This document shows, piece by piece, positions 26,879 through 34,279 of a DNA stretch of 45,413 nucleotides. The notes beneath the pieces are model-generated. The model was given only the letters and a program-made list of their open reading frames with translations. It had not been told where the DNA came from and did no database searches. The DNA comes from a virus. Within the stretch, counting starts at the first letter, position 1. Each line of letters opens with the position of its first letter. The stretch lies in IMG/VR virus record IMGVR_UViG_3300010885_008157, positions 1-45,413 of that record. One strand, 5' to 3'. Both the position numbers and the translations under genes were made by a program.

Positions 26879-27124
26879 ATGGCAAAAACTCCCGCTTGGC
26901 AACGGTCTGCCGGGAAGTCAAAATCTGGCGGCCTCAATGAGGTCGGTCGTCGGTCTCTCAGGGCCGAGGGGCACGACATTAAGAGACCCCAGCCAGAAGG
27001 CGGCTCGCGTAAAGACAATTTTTGTAGTAGGATGACCGGGCTCAAGCGTAAGCTCACTGGCTCGGCAAAGGCCGCTGATCCAGACAGTCGGGTAAATAAA
27101 GCCCTTCGAAAGTGGGATTGTTAA
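26879..27124 (+). CDS. Small conserved phage protein, 81 aa
   Basis: GGAGG precedes the ATG. The pattern AWQRSAGKSKSGGLNEVGR, RPQPEGGSRKDNFCSRM, DPDSRVNKALRKWDC matches a family of short basic proteins found in large environmental phages and their relatives. I recall it as a DUF of unknown function, without certainty on its number. It lies 1 nt before the next small gene. Confidence 0.7.
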   Translation: MAKTPAWQRSAGKSKSGGLNEVGRRSLRAEGHDIKRPQPEGGSRKDNFCSRMTGLKRKLTGSAKAADPDSRVNKALRKWDC

Positions 27125-27125
27125 A

Positions 27126-27284
27126 ATGGACAAGCCTTTTTGGGAAACCAAAGCGCCCAGGGATGCGGAGAAGAAGCATTTGAGCCGCAAGCAGACCCAG
27201 TCTGCAAAAGCGATGGCTCGTGCTGCTGGACGCCCTTATCCAAATCTCGTTGATAACGTCCGCGCATCCAAAAAGGGAAAATAA
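27126..27284 (+). CDS. Small conserved phage protein, 52 aa
   Basis: The frame MDKPFWETKAPRDAEKKHLS ends in ARAAGRPYPNLVDNVRASKK. The segment AGRPYPNLVDN is typical of a tiny phage protein often paired with the gene before it. The ribosome binding site is weak (GTGGGA). The stop is 1 nt before the next start, so the three genes are probably translated together. The function is unknown. Confidence 0.7.
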   Translation: MDKPFWETKAPRDAEKKHLSRKQTQSAKAMARAAGRPYPNLVDNVRASKKGK

Positions 27285-27285
27285 G

Positions 27286-28152
27286 ATGCAGCCCATTACA
27301 ATCACTGCCGGTCCCCTCGCCGCCGCATCCGTCACCGCTATTTGCCTTGCTCAGACGCCAGCCGCTGCCGGTAACCTATTGCTCAATGGGGCCACGGCCA
27401 CATACGGGTTTGCTGGAACCGCTGCAATTTCGGGAAATGTCTTGACGGTGTCTGCCGTTACTAGCGGGGTACTCAGCCCTGGAATGGCCGTTTCTGGTGC
27501 TGCCATTACCTCTGGGACAACCGTCATAGGCTTTGGCACGGGCACAGGGGGCATTGGAACTTATATCCTCAATGTCGCTCAAACATTTTCCTCTGCAACG
27601 ATCTATGGCAATGCAGTTGCAACGCTTGATAATCCACGTCGCGTCCTGATCACGGCTGCTGCCAATGAGAGCGCAAAGACATTCACGATCACCGGCATTG
27701 GTGCGAACGGAAACATAGTGTCTGAGGTCATCACTGGCCCGAATATTGGAACGGCTCAGTCCGTCCTCGACTACAAGACGGTGACCTCGATCACGATCAG
27801 CGCCGCCGCTGCGGGCGCGATCACGGTCGGCACGTCGGGTGTGGGCGGGTCTCGCTGGGTCTCCTTTGACGCCTTCGCGCCCAGCTTTATCTCCCTCCAG
27901 TGCAATGTCACCGGCACGATCAACTACACCGTGCAGACGACGCTGAACGACCCCTACGACCCAATCACGCCGGTCGCTCCCGCGAGTGTGGTGTGGGTTA
28001 ACAGCTCTGACAGCGCGGTCGTCGGCGCGACGGCCAACCAGCAGAGCAACTTCCTGTTCTGCCCCGTCTACGCCCGCATTCTGATCAATAGCAGCACCGG
28101 CAACGGCAGCGTCGCGACGACCTTCCTCCAGAGCAGCTCGGTGCCCTTCTAA
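27286..28152 (+). CDS. Virion structural protein, 288 aa
   Basis: The start MQPITITAGPLAAASVTAIC at 27286 lies 1 nt after the upstream stop. The protein is Thr/Ala/Gly-rich and beta-rich, with a repeat-like stretch (LLNGATATYGFAGTAAISGN) and a clear C-terminal domain (WVSFDAFAPSFISLQCNVTG...TINYTVQTTLND). It resembles phage proteins between head and tail genes. Its stop overlaps the next start (TAATGG). Base composition becomes clearly GC-richer in its second half. Confidence 0.6.
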   Translation: MQPITITAGPLAAASVTAICLAQTPAAAGNLLLNGATATYGFAGTAAISGNVLTVSAVTSGVLSPGMAVSGAAITSGTTVIGFGTGTGGIGTYILNVAQTFSSATIYGNAVATLDNPRRVLITAAANESAKTFTITGIGANGNIVSEVITGPNIGTAQSVLDYKTVTSITISAAAAGAITVGTSGVGGSRWVSFDAFAPSFISLQCNVTGTINYTVQTTLNDPYDPITPVAPASVVWVNSSDSAVVGATANQQSNFLFCPVYARILINSSTGNGSVATTFLQSSSVPF

Positions 28153-28340
28153 TGGCTGGCCTCTCCATAGGAAACGGCTTAAGCATTGGGAACGGCCTGT
28201 CGGTCGGCTCCGGCTTTTCCCGTGGCGGTGGTTTTTACTTTCGCGGTTTTGGCGGTGGCGGCCCTACGGGCAACGGCCTCGTCTGGGGCGCGGGCAACTA
28301 CTTCGTCTGGGACACCGGCAACTTCTTGACTTGGGGCTAA
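28152..28340 (+). CDS. Glycine-rich repeat protein, 62 aa
   Basis: The N-terminus has tandem LSIGNGLSIGNGLSVGSG units. It is followed by a Gly/Phe stretch (SRGGGFYFRGFGGGG) and then GNYFVWDTGNFLTWG. It overlaps the upstream gene by 1 nt. Gly-rich tips of this type are seen in phage fibre or receptor-binding accessory proteins. The role is unproven. Confidence 0.6.
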   Translation: MAGLSIGNGLSIGNGLSVGSGFSRGGGFYFRGFGGGGPTGNGLVWGAGNYFVWDTGNFLTWG

Positions 28341-28343
28341 CAC

Positions 28344-29681
28344 ATGACGGACATCAACCTTAAAACCCTCACGCCCGACACGTCGCTGCCGACGACGGGG
28401 TTCCTCTTCGGTGCGGACAGTCAGGCGTCTACCAACCCGTCCGTCTACTCGACGCAGACTGTCGCCACGACGCTGCTGGGGTCCACGTCGCTGACGGGTG
28501 ACACGCTGACGGCGAGCGCGCCTGTGCTGGACTTGGCCCAAACTTGGAACAATGGCGCGGTTACGTTTACGGGCTACAGGTTCAGTATTACGGACACAAC
28601 GTCGGGCGGTGGCTCGCTGTTAATGGATATTCGAAGCGGAGGGACAAGCTTTTTTTCTATAGGAAAATTTCACTCATCCATATATACGGGCTTTTTATTT
28701 GGTGCGAGTTCCCCCGGCGGAACTGGCGATGTGTTTATAGGCGCTGGTCAGCTTGCTCTGCGTAGCATTCATATATTTGGTTGGTCTGCCAATAGCACCG
28801 TCAGCACTTCAAACACCGCGCTAGACACTTTTCTCACCCGCAAGGGAGCCGCCAACCTCCGTTTTGGTGCCGCAGACGCAGCCGCGCCCGTAGCTCAGAC
28901 GCTCTCCGTTCAGTCTGTTGTAGCGGGAACAGCGGGCAATGTCGCCGGTCAGCCCTTCACGATCACCGGCTCGCAGGGCGTTGGCTCGGGCGCTGGTGGC
29001 AGCATCATCTTCCAAGTGGCCCCGGCGGGATCGACCGCCACGTTCACGGTCACGTTTACGAACGGCTCCGCAACGATCAACGGCACCGGCTTGCCCACGA
29101 CGGCGGGGACTGCGGTTGCCTTCACGACCACTGGCGCGCTGCCGACCAACTTCGCAATCAACACCACGTACTTTGTGCTGGCGGGATCAACCTCGACAGC
29201 TATCACCGTGGCTGCGACGGCGGGCGGCACGGCCATTGTTGCGGGCAGCGCGGGGTCCGGCACGCAGACGCTGACGCAGGCGGTGGCGCAGAATGCGTTG
29301 GCGAATGCGCTGACAATTGACAGCACGAGGCTGGCGACATTTGGGGGCAACATAACCGTTGCGGGGTATATCAGAGCAGCGACAAGCGATACAGGCTTCG
29401 CGTGGAACGGCAGCAACCCGTATTTGTTCAGCGGCGGGACACAGATCGGCGTTTCAAGCGCTCTCGTCTGGTTCAGCGGCACCACTTCGTCTTTCCCTGC
29501 TCTCAAGCGGTCAACAACCACCCTTCAGGCAGTCCTTGCCAATGACACCGGCTTTACCAACATTCAGGGTAAACTGACCACCGACACTAACGCCACAACT
29601 GGAGTAGTCACACCGGACAAGTATCTTGTTCTGTATGACGCCGCTGGCACAGCATATAAAGTTGCATGCCAAGCCGTATAA
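28344..29681 (+). CDS. Tail fibre-like protein, 445 aa
   Basis: The N-terminus (MTDINLKTLTPDTSLPTTGF) is an attachment-type segment, followed by low-complexity Thr/Ser/Gly beta-rich repeats. A module at about residues 235-310 (FTVTFTNGSATINGTGLPTT...FVLAGSTSTAITVAATAGG) is an adhesin-like fold repeatedly seen in phage fibres. The C-terminus ends ATTGVVTPDKYLVLYDAAGT. It probably makes part of the receptor-binding fibre. Its GC content and codons change near 28610-28800, which suggests mosaic origin. Confidence 0.7.
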   Translation: MTDINLKTLTPDTSLPTTGFLFGADSQASTNPSVYSTQTVATTLLGSTSLTGDTLTASAPVLDLAQTWNNGAVTFTGYRFSITDTTSGGGSLLMDIRSGGTSFFSIGKFHSSIYTGFLFGASSPGGTGDVFIGAGQLALRSIHIFGWSANSTVSTSNTALDTFLTRKGAANLRFGAADAAAPVAQTLSVQSVVAGTAGNVAGQPFTITGSQGVGSGAGGSIIFQVAPAGSTATFTVTFTNGSATINGTGLPTTAGTAVAFTTTGALPTNFAINTTYFVLAGSTSTAITVAATAGGTAIVAGSAGSGTQTLTQAVAQNALANALTIDSTRLATFGGNITVAGYIRAATSDTGFAWNGSNPYLFSGGTQIGVSSALVWFSGTTSSFPALKRSTTTLQAVLANDTGFTNIQGKLTTDTNATTGVVTPDKYLVLYDAAGTAYKVACQAV

Positions 29682-29692
29682 AGGGGAAACAC

Positions 29693-29869
29693 ATGATTAC
29701 GCTCAATCTCACCAACGAAGAAGCCAACGCGCTGGGCGCACTGCTGGACGCAGCCGTCAAGGCGACCGGCATTCAGGGGGCCAAGGCCGCCGTTGTGCTT
29801 TTTGAAAAGCTTGAACAAGCCGCAAAGCGCGCCGCCGAAGCTACCCCCAACGTGGAGCCGACAGAATGA
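29693..29869 (+). CDS. Small helical protein, 58 aa
   Basis: The start MITLNLTNEEANALGALLDA at 29693 has GGGGAA upstream. The two-helix product (VKATGIQGAKAAVVLFEKLE) is a common small phage protein near tail fibre genes. It overlaps the next gene by ATGA. The function is unknown. Confidence 0.65.
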   Translation: MITLNLTNEEANALGALLDAAVKATGIQGAKAAVVLFEKLEQAAKRAAEATPNVEPTE

Positions 29870-30195
29870 CCATTTCTTATCAGTGGGCCGTGACCGCTAT
29901 GACGGCGTATCCGCAGCACGCGGGCGAGACGGATGTCGTCTTCCAAATCGCGTGGGTGTGCTCGGCAACGGACGGCACGTACAACTCCGCCGTTTACGGC
30001 TCTGTTAGCGCGACTTATGTTGCCGGTGCGCCCTTCACCCCGTACAACGAGCTGACGCTCGCTCAGGTCAACGGCTGGGTTGCCGACGCATTGGGGCCGG
30101 AGGGCATTGCCAAGGCTCAGGCCGACTGCGACGCGGCCATTGCCGCCCAGCGGGACACGAGTCTGCCCGTCACGCTGCCCTTGCCTTGGAACTAA
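29866..30195 (+). CDS. Tail-region protein (DUF7936-like), 109 aa, with in-frame extension
   Basis: The pattern YQWAVTAMTAYPQHAGETDV, VCSATDGTYNSAVYGSVSA, FTPYNELTLAQVNGWV resembles a small tail-associated family (DUF7936-type) found next to fibre genes. The reading frame closes with TAA at 30193-30195, but an in-frame stretch without stops continues to TAG at 30241 and encodes SKPAPEPVPPVEEPI, a plausible natural C-terminus. Either the TAA is a recent mutation or it is read through at low level. Confidence 0.7.
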   Translation: MTISYQWAVTAMTAYPQHAGETDVVFQIAWVCSATDGTYNSAVYGSVSATYVAGAPFTPYNELTLAQVNGWVADALGPEGIAKAQADCDAAIAAQRDTSLPVTLPLPWN

Positions 30196-30264
30196 TCCAA
30201 GCCCGCGCCGGAACCTGTGCCGCCGGTTGAAGAGCCGATCTAGTTTCCAAAAGTCGAGGTTCAC

Positions 30265-31005
30265 ATGGCAACGAGCGGCACCTTTTACGTGTACGAGCAT
30301 TGGCGGTTAGACCGCGATGAATGCTTTTACGTGGGTAAGGGTCGGGCCGGTCGTGCGTATTCCATAAAAAACCGAAACCGCCACCATCAGGCCATCGTTG
30401 CCAAGCTGTCGCGTATTGGCTCGGCATTTGAGGTCAAAATGGTGGCGACGGGGTTAGCAGAAGCCGATGCGTTTGCGTTAGAGATTGAGCGTATCAGTTT
30501 TTGGCGGGAAGCTGGCGCTGACTTAGCAAACGTTACAGACGGCGGGGAGGGTGTTACCGGGTTGAGGATGTCTGATGCCTCTAAACAAAAAATGTCAGAC
30601 AAGAAAATGGGCGTTAAAAGAGGCCCGCATTCAGCTGAACATAGGTTAAGAATTGGTTTAGCTCAGCGTGGTAAAAAATTCTCGCCCGAGCACATTGAGA
30701 AGCTATCTAAAGCCAGAAGGGCGAGGGTAACTTCTCCTGAGACAAAAGAAAAAATGTCGCAATCAATGACTAGGTTCTATAGGGAAAATCCTGAAGCATG
30801 TCAGGCTGTTTCTGACGCGCATAAAGGTCGGCGGCATTCAGAAGCTACTAAGAAATTAATATCTGAAAAATCAAAAAATAAAGTAATATCAAAAGAACAG
30901 CGTGCAAAAATCTCCCAAACCCTGACAGGAAGAAAGCAATCTAAAGAAACCATTGAAAAAAGAGTTGCCTCTATAGCCAAAAAAAGATTGGAGTCGGCAA
31001 AATGA
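30265..31005 (+). CDS. GIY-YIG homing endonuclease with NUMOD3 repeats, 246 aa
   Basis: The N-terminal domain carries the GIY-YIG signature in variant form (GTFYVYEHW ... CFYVGKGRAGRAY) and the catalytic Glu in LEIERISFW. Residues about 110-240 hold repeated NUMOD3-like DNA-binding motifs (GVKRGPHSAEHRLRIG, GRRHSEATKKLISEK, GRKQSKETIEKRVAS). It is a free-standing homing endonuclease. The gene is AT-richer than its neighbours. Its stop overlaps the next start by ATGA, and its first residues (MATSGTF) resemble those of the next gene (MTTSGTY). Confidence 0.88.
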   Translation: MATSGTFYVYEHWRLDRDECFYVGKGRAGRAYSIKNRNRHHQAIVAKLSRIGSAFEVKMVATGLAEADAFALEIERISFWREAGADLANVTDGGEGVTGLRMSDASKQKMSDKKMGVKRGPHSAEHRLRIGLAQRGKKFSPEHIEKLSKARRARVTSPETKEKMSQSMTRFYRENPEACQAVSDAHKGRRHSEATKKLISEKSKNKVISKEQRAKISQTLTGRKQSKETIEKRVASIAKKRLESAK

Positions 31006-31694
31006 CAACGTCGGGAACGTATAATTTTTCGCCGTCATTGGGAGAAATTTTACTCTATTCTTACAACCTAATCGGCTTACGGAATACGTCGCTGCTTGCC
31101 GAGCACATGGAGGCCGCTCGTATGGCTTCCAATATGCTGTGTGCTAGCTGGGCGAATCGCGGAGTCAATTTGTGGAAAGTTGATCTGGTAACGACGACGC
31201 TAACTACTGGCCAGGCCACTTATCCAGTTGATTCCAAAACCGTTGTGATGCTGGACGCCTATGTCACTACGACACAGAGTGGCAAAAACATTAACCGTAT
31301 TATCCTTCCGGTATCCCGTACCGAATATGCGTCTTACCCGAACAAAGAGCAGGAAGGCTTCCCGACTGTATTCTGGTTTGACAGGCTTCTGTCTCCAACC
31401 GTAACGCTTTGGCCGGTTCCCAACACTGATAATGGGCCGACAACGCTAAGTTATTACCGTGTTACCCAGATGCAGGATTCGGAACTGAGCAACGGTACAA
31501 CGGTCGATATTCCGTATTTGTTCTATGAAGCCTTCGCTTATGGATTGGCTGCTCGCCTAGCCATCATTTGGGCTCCAGATAAGGTCGCCCTCCTGAAGCC
31601 TCTAGCCGACGAAGCGTACCAAATCGCAGCTGACCAGAACATCGAAACCGCGCAACAATACATTTCCCCGATGATTTCTGGCTACTTCAGGTAA
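31002..31694 (+). CDS. Neck protein (head-tail adaptor, P22 gp4-like), 230 aa
   Basis: The opening FSPSLGEILLYSYNLIGLRN followed by helix HMEAARMASNMLCASWANRG resembles podovirus adaptor proteins such as P22 gp4. A central beta part has WPVPNTDN and a YYRVTQMQD segment. The C-terminal helices (YLFYEAFAYGLAARLAIIWA) are typical of the dodecameric adaptor ring. It would attach the tail to the portal. It is coupled to the GIY-YIG gene by ATGA overlap. Confidence 0.7.
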   Translation: MTTSGTYNFSPSLGEILLYSYNLIGLRNTSLLAEHMEAARMASNMLCASWANRGVNLWKVDLVTTTLTTGQATYPVDSKTVVMLDAYVTTTQSGKNINRIILPVSRTEYASYPNKEQEGFPTVFWFDRLLSPTVTLWPVPNTDNGPTTLSYYRVTQMQDSELSNGTTVDIPYLFYEAFAYGLAARLAIIWAPDKVALLKPLADEAYQIAADQNIETAQQYISPMISGYFR

Positions 31695-31703
31695 GGGATC
31701 AAC

Positions 31704-32435
31704 ATGGGGTACGCATCCCGTTCGGGCCGAGCCAAAACAGACGCCAAGAACCCACGGGCGTTTGGCGTATGCGAAAGATGTTCCCTGTGGTATAATCACG
31801 ACACTTTGTCCTGGCAGATGGACTGGGCTGGCGCATCCCTGATCAACAAGCGCCTGCTGGTTTGCCGCACTTGCTACGATGAGCCACAGCAGCAACTTCG
31901 TGCAATTGTCGTTCCGGCTGATCCCGTGCCGATTCAGAACCCCCGCGTCGAGCCGTACACTTGGGACCAGACCGACACCCGTCAGGTTTCCGGGGCGAAC
32001 ACTGTTAACCCAACGACCGGCATCCCAGTCCCGCGTGGTGATACCCGCGTCACGACCGCTGCAAGTGCTGCTACGACCAACAGCCGTGTTACCCAGCAGA
32101 CCGGCGAGGCTCCCGGCGGCAAGAACCAGCTTCCCGGAACCGACCCCAATGCTGTCAGCTATCGGACGATTACCAACGTCTTCAATACCGGCGGTTTTAT
32201 CTACCTGACTGTGGTCAATACGAGTGGATTCATCACTGGCCAGCGTGTCATTGTGGGTGGGGTGCTGGGTGTCACTGCGGCCAATAACTCATGGGTCATC
32301 ACAGTTATAGACCTGACCACCATTAAGCTGGATGGCTCGGCATTCTCGGGGTCATACACCTCTGGTGGTTACCTGATTAATGATCCAAGCGTTCCATATG
32401 GCTTCACTGAGGTTCCTGCGACTGGGCCACTCTAA
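31704..32435 (+). CDS. Zn-ribbon-containing virion protein, 243 aa
   Basis: The N-terminus is basic, then CERCSLWYNHDTLSWQ and CRTC at about residues 23 and 55 form a four-Cys zinc ribbon. The middle is disordered (TTGIPVPRGDTRVTT), and a C-terminal beta domain (ITNVFNTGGFIYLTVVNTSG, VGGVLGVTAANNSWVITVID) looks like a carbohydrate-binding or fibre-type module. It lies between the adaptor and fibre genes. I associate this layout with unnamed structural proteins of similar phages. Confidence 0.6.
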   Translation: MGYASRSGRAKTDAKNPRAFGVCERCSLWYNHDTLSWQMDWAGASLINKRLLVCRTCYDEPQQQLRAIVVPADPVPIQNPRVEPYTWDQTDTRQVSGANTVNPTTGIPVPRGDTRVTTAASAATTNSRVTQQTGEAPGGKNQLPGTDPNAVSYRTITNVFNTGGFIYLTVVNTSGFITGQRVIVGGVLGVTAANNSWVITVIDLTTIKLDGSAFSGSYTSGGYLINDPSVPYGFTEVPATGPL

Positions 32436-32533
32436 TCCCTGGCCAGGCATATAAGGTCAACCCAGGCAGTTAAAGGGATGAAAATCTCTGAGATTAGGGT
32501 ATAGTACGTTCAAACCGTTGACGAGGTAGAACC

Positions 32534-32950
32534 GTGGCCGCGATCCAAATCCCAAATTTGCCCGTTGCCATTTCCGTTACTGGCACAGAGCAGCTTGAGG
32601 CTGTCCAGTCTGGAACTTCTGTCCGCGTCACCTCCCAGCAGATCGCCAGTCTGGCTCCCGCTGGAACCGTTACGACCGTGTCTGTTGTGACCGCTAATGG
32701 TATATCCGGGTCAGTCGCAGACCCAACATCAACACCAGCCATTACCTTGACCTTGGGTGCCATCACACCGACCAGCGTCACCACGAGTGGTTTGGATGTG
32801 AACTCGGACAGCATCCGCATCCGTACCGCTAAAACACCAGCCTCGGCATCGGCTACCGGAATTCAAGGCCAGATCGCGTGGGACGCCAGTTATCTCTACG
32901 TGTGCATCGCGACAAACACATGGAAACGCTCTGCAATCACAACCTGGTGA
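32534..32950 (+). CDS. Fibre-type structural protein, GTG start, 138 aa
   Basis: The start is GTG at 32534, with GAGGTAG upstream. The protein is Thr/Ser/Ala-rich (IPNLPVAISVTGTEQLEAVQ, VTTVSVVTANGISGSVADP) and ends with a short module IQGQIAWDASYLYVCIATNT typical of phage fibre C-termini. The frame continues after the TGA stop into about 55 codons of well-formed protein. Confidence 0.65.
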   Translation: MAAIQIPNLPVAISVTGTEQLEAVQSGTSVRVTSQQIASLAPAGTVTTVSVVTANGISGSVADPTSTPAITLTLGAITPTSVTTSGLDVNSDSIRIRTAKTPASASATGIQGQIAWDASYLYVCIATNTWKRSAITTW

Positions 32951-33118
32951 GGCGGCAATGAAGTTTGGTTTAGTGCAAACATTTTGCTCGTTTCTCATCG
33001 TCCAGACCCAAATGGAAACTGTTGGCACCACTCTGATTTGTACGTCAAAAAAACCCAGAAAGTCATCAGGCATGAAAACGGATGGCCTCCACTTGAAGAG
33101 AAATTTAGAGCATATTAA
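32951..33118 (+). pseudogene. Frameshifted or readthrough small gene after the 32534 gene
   Basis: In the frame directly after the TGA at 32948 the sequence encodes EVWFSANILLVSHRPDPNG, then NCWHHSDLYVKKTQKVIRHE and NGWPPLEEKFRAY, ending at TAA 33116-33118. It reads like a natural protein but has no ATG or GTG start in frame. An ATG with a good ribosome binding site (GAGGCGGCA, ATG at 32958) lies one base out of frame. One missing base after that ATG would restore MEVWFSANILL. The alternatives are a frameshift mutation, a sequencing error, or TGA readthrough. Confidence 0.5.
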
Positions 33119-33156
33119 AACAGAGATGCACCCAGATGATAAAAGGGCCGGATAGC

Positions 33157-33411
33157 ATGGAATCCCAATCTTTTTTCAACATTTCGGTCGGAATCGCCGG
33201 GACACTTGGAGGCTGGTGCCTCAAAACAATTTGGGATGCGGTCAAGGACCTTCAGAAAGCCGATAAAGAACTAGCTGAAAAGGTAGCCTCGATTGAGGTT
33301 TTGGTTGCCGGTAAATACATAACTCGTGAAGAATTTAGTACTGTTGTTGCTATGTTGTTTACAAAACTTGATAACATCAAAGATGCGATGATCTCCCATA
33401 AGGGGCAGTAA
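33157..33411 (+). CDS. Membrane-anchored coiled-coil protein, holin/XhlA-like, 84 aa
   Basis: I chose the ATG at 33157 over 33136, with AAGGG about 10 nt upstream. The N-terminus SFFNISVGIAGTLGGWCLKT is a transmembrane helix, followed by a helix (KDLQKADKELAEKVASIEVL) and TREEF plus KLDNIKDAM. The layout (TM, coiled coil, KYITREEF) matches a common phage family near lysis genes, sometimes compared with XhlA. Holin function is possible but not shown. Confidence 0.55.
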   Translation: MESQSFFNISVGIAGTLGGWCLKTIWDAVKDLQKADKELAEKVASIEVLVAGKYITREEFSTVVAMLFTKLDNIKDAMISHKGQ

Positions 33412-33413
33412 TA

Positions 33414-34268
33414 ATGGCCGACGATATTGTCTCACTCACTGGCGAGGGACTAAAGTTTGGGCGATTCCCAGCCAATGGTGAGCTTTTGGTCGGCAACGGC
33501 GGCGGCTTCAACCTATCTACCCTGACCAGCGGCAGCGGCGTTACAATAGCCAACTCATCCGGCGGCATCACCATCAGCGCTACAGGGTCCGGCGGGACCG
33601 TTACAAACGTAACCGCTACAGCTCCTATCACGTCTACGGGTGGAGCGACTCCAGACATTGCTTTGACGACCCCGGTAGCTGTCCAGTACGGTGGGACTGG
33701 CCTTGCCACGATCACATCCAACAACCTCATGGTTGGCAACGGAACTGGGGCTGTCAGCCTTATTGCGCCGGGGTCTAACGGGAACGTCCTAACCAGCAAT
33801 GGGACGGCTTGGACCAGCGCAGCGTCAACACCTGTTGTGTGGACAACCGTTAAAAAGACGGCAGACCAAACTGTCTCATCTGGAACAACATACGTTGACG
33901 ACAACGCTCTTTTCTTTTCGATGCTGGCAAACACCACATACGCGATCCGGGGTGTGTGCTTTATGTCGTATGCGACGGGTGGATTGGCCCTTCACTGCAA
34001 CGGCCCCGCCAGCCCCACTCGCATTCTTGGTCAAAGCACCTCATTCGCTGTCGCTGCAATTACTGCTTATTCGGGCGCTACATACAGCCCATCCAGCGTT
34101 TTGGCTGGTATTGGAACTGGTGCGACTAGCCAAATAGTTATTAGCTTTAATATTGAGGTCGTTAATGCCGGGAACGCCGGTACGTTTGTCATGAGATTGG
34201 GCCAAGCTGGCTCCGGCGGCTCGGTGGTGTGCCAAAAGGGCTCTTTTATTGAATACGCAACCTTCTAG
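33414..34268 (+). CDS. Tail fibre-like protein with repeat GNGTGA-type modules, 284 aa
   Basis: Residues about 30-140 contain beta-helical fibre repeats (GELLVGNGGGFNLSTLTSGS, VQYGGTGLATITSNNLMVGN, IAPGSNGNVLTSNGTAWTSA). These are a widespread phage tail fibre repeat. A globular C-terminal domain (TVKKTADQTVSSGTTYVDDN to the end) probably forms the receptor-binding head. It starts 2 nt after the upstream stop and has GGGGCAG upstream. Confidence 0.75.
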   Translation: MADDIVSLTGEGLKFGRFPANGELLVGNGGGFNLSTLTSGSGVTIANSSGGITISATGSGGTVTNVTATAPITSTGGATPDIALTTPVAVQYGGTGLATITSNNLMVGNGTGAVSLIAPGSNGNVLTSNGTAWTSAASTPVVWTTVKKTADQTVSSGTTYVDDNALFFSMLANTTYAIRGVCFMSYATGGLALHCNGPASPTRILGQSTSFAVAAITAYSGATYSPSSVLAGIGTGATSQIVISFNIEVVNAGNAGTFVMRLGQAGSGGSVVCQKGSFIEYATF

Positions 34269-34279
34269 GGAGTTCAGCA

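Noticed and set aside
32958-33155. 65-residue frame starting at ATG 32958
   Set aside because: Its sequence looks like a frame shadow. The neighbouring frame encodes a more natural protein, so I annotated the latter as a disrupted gene.
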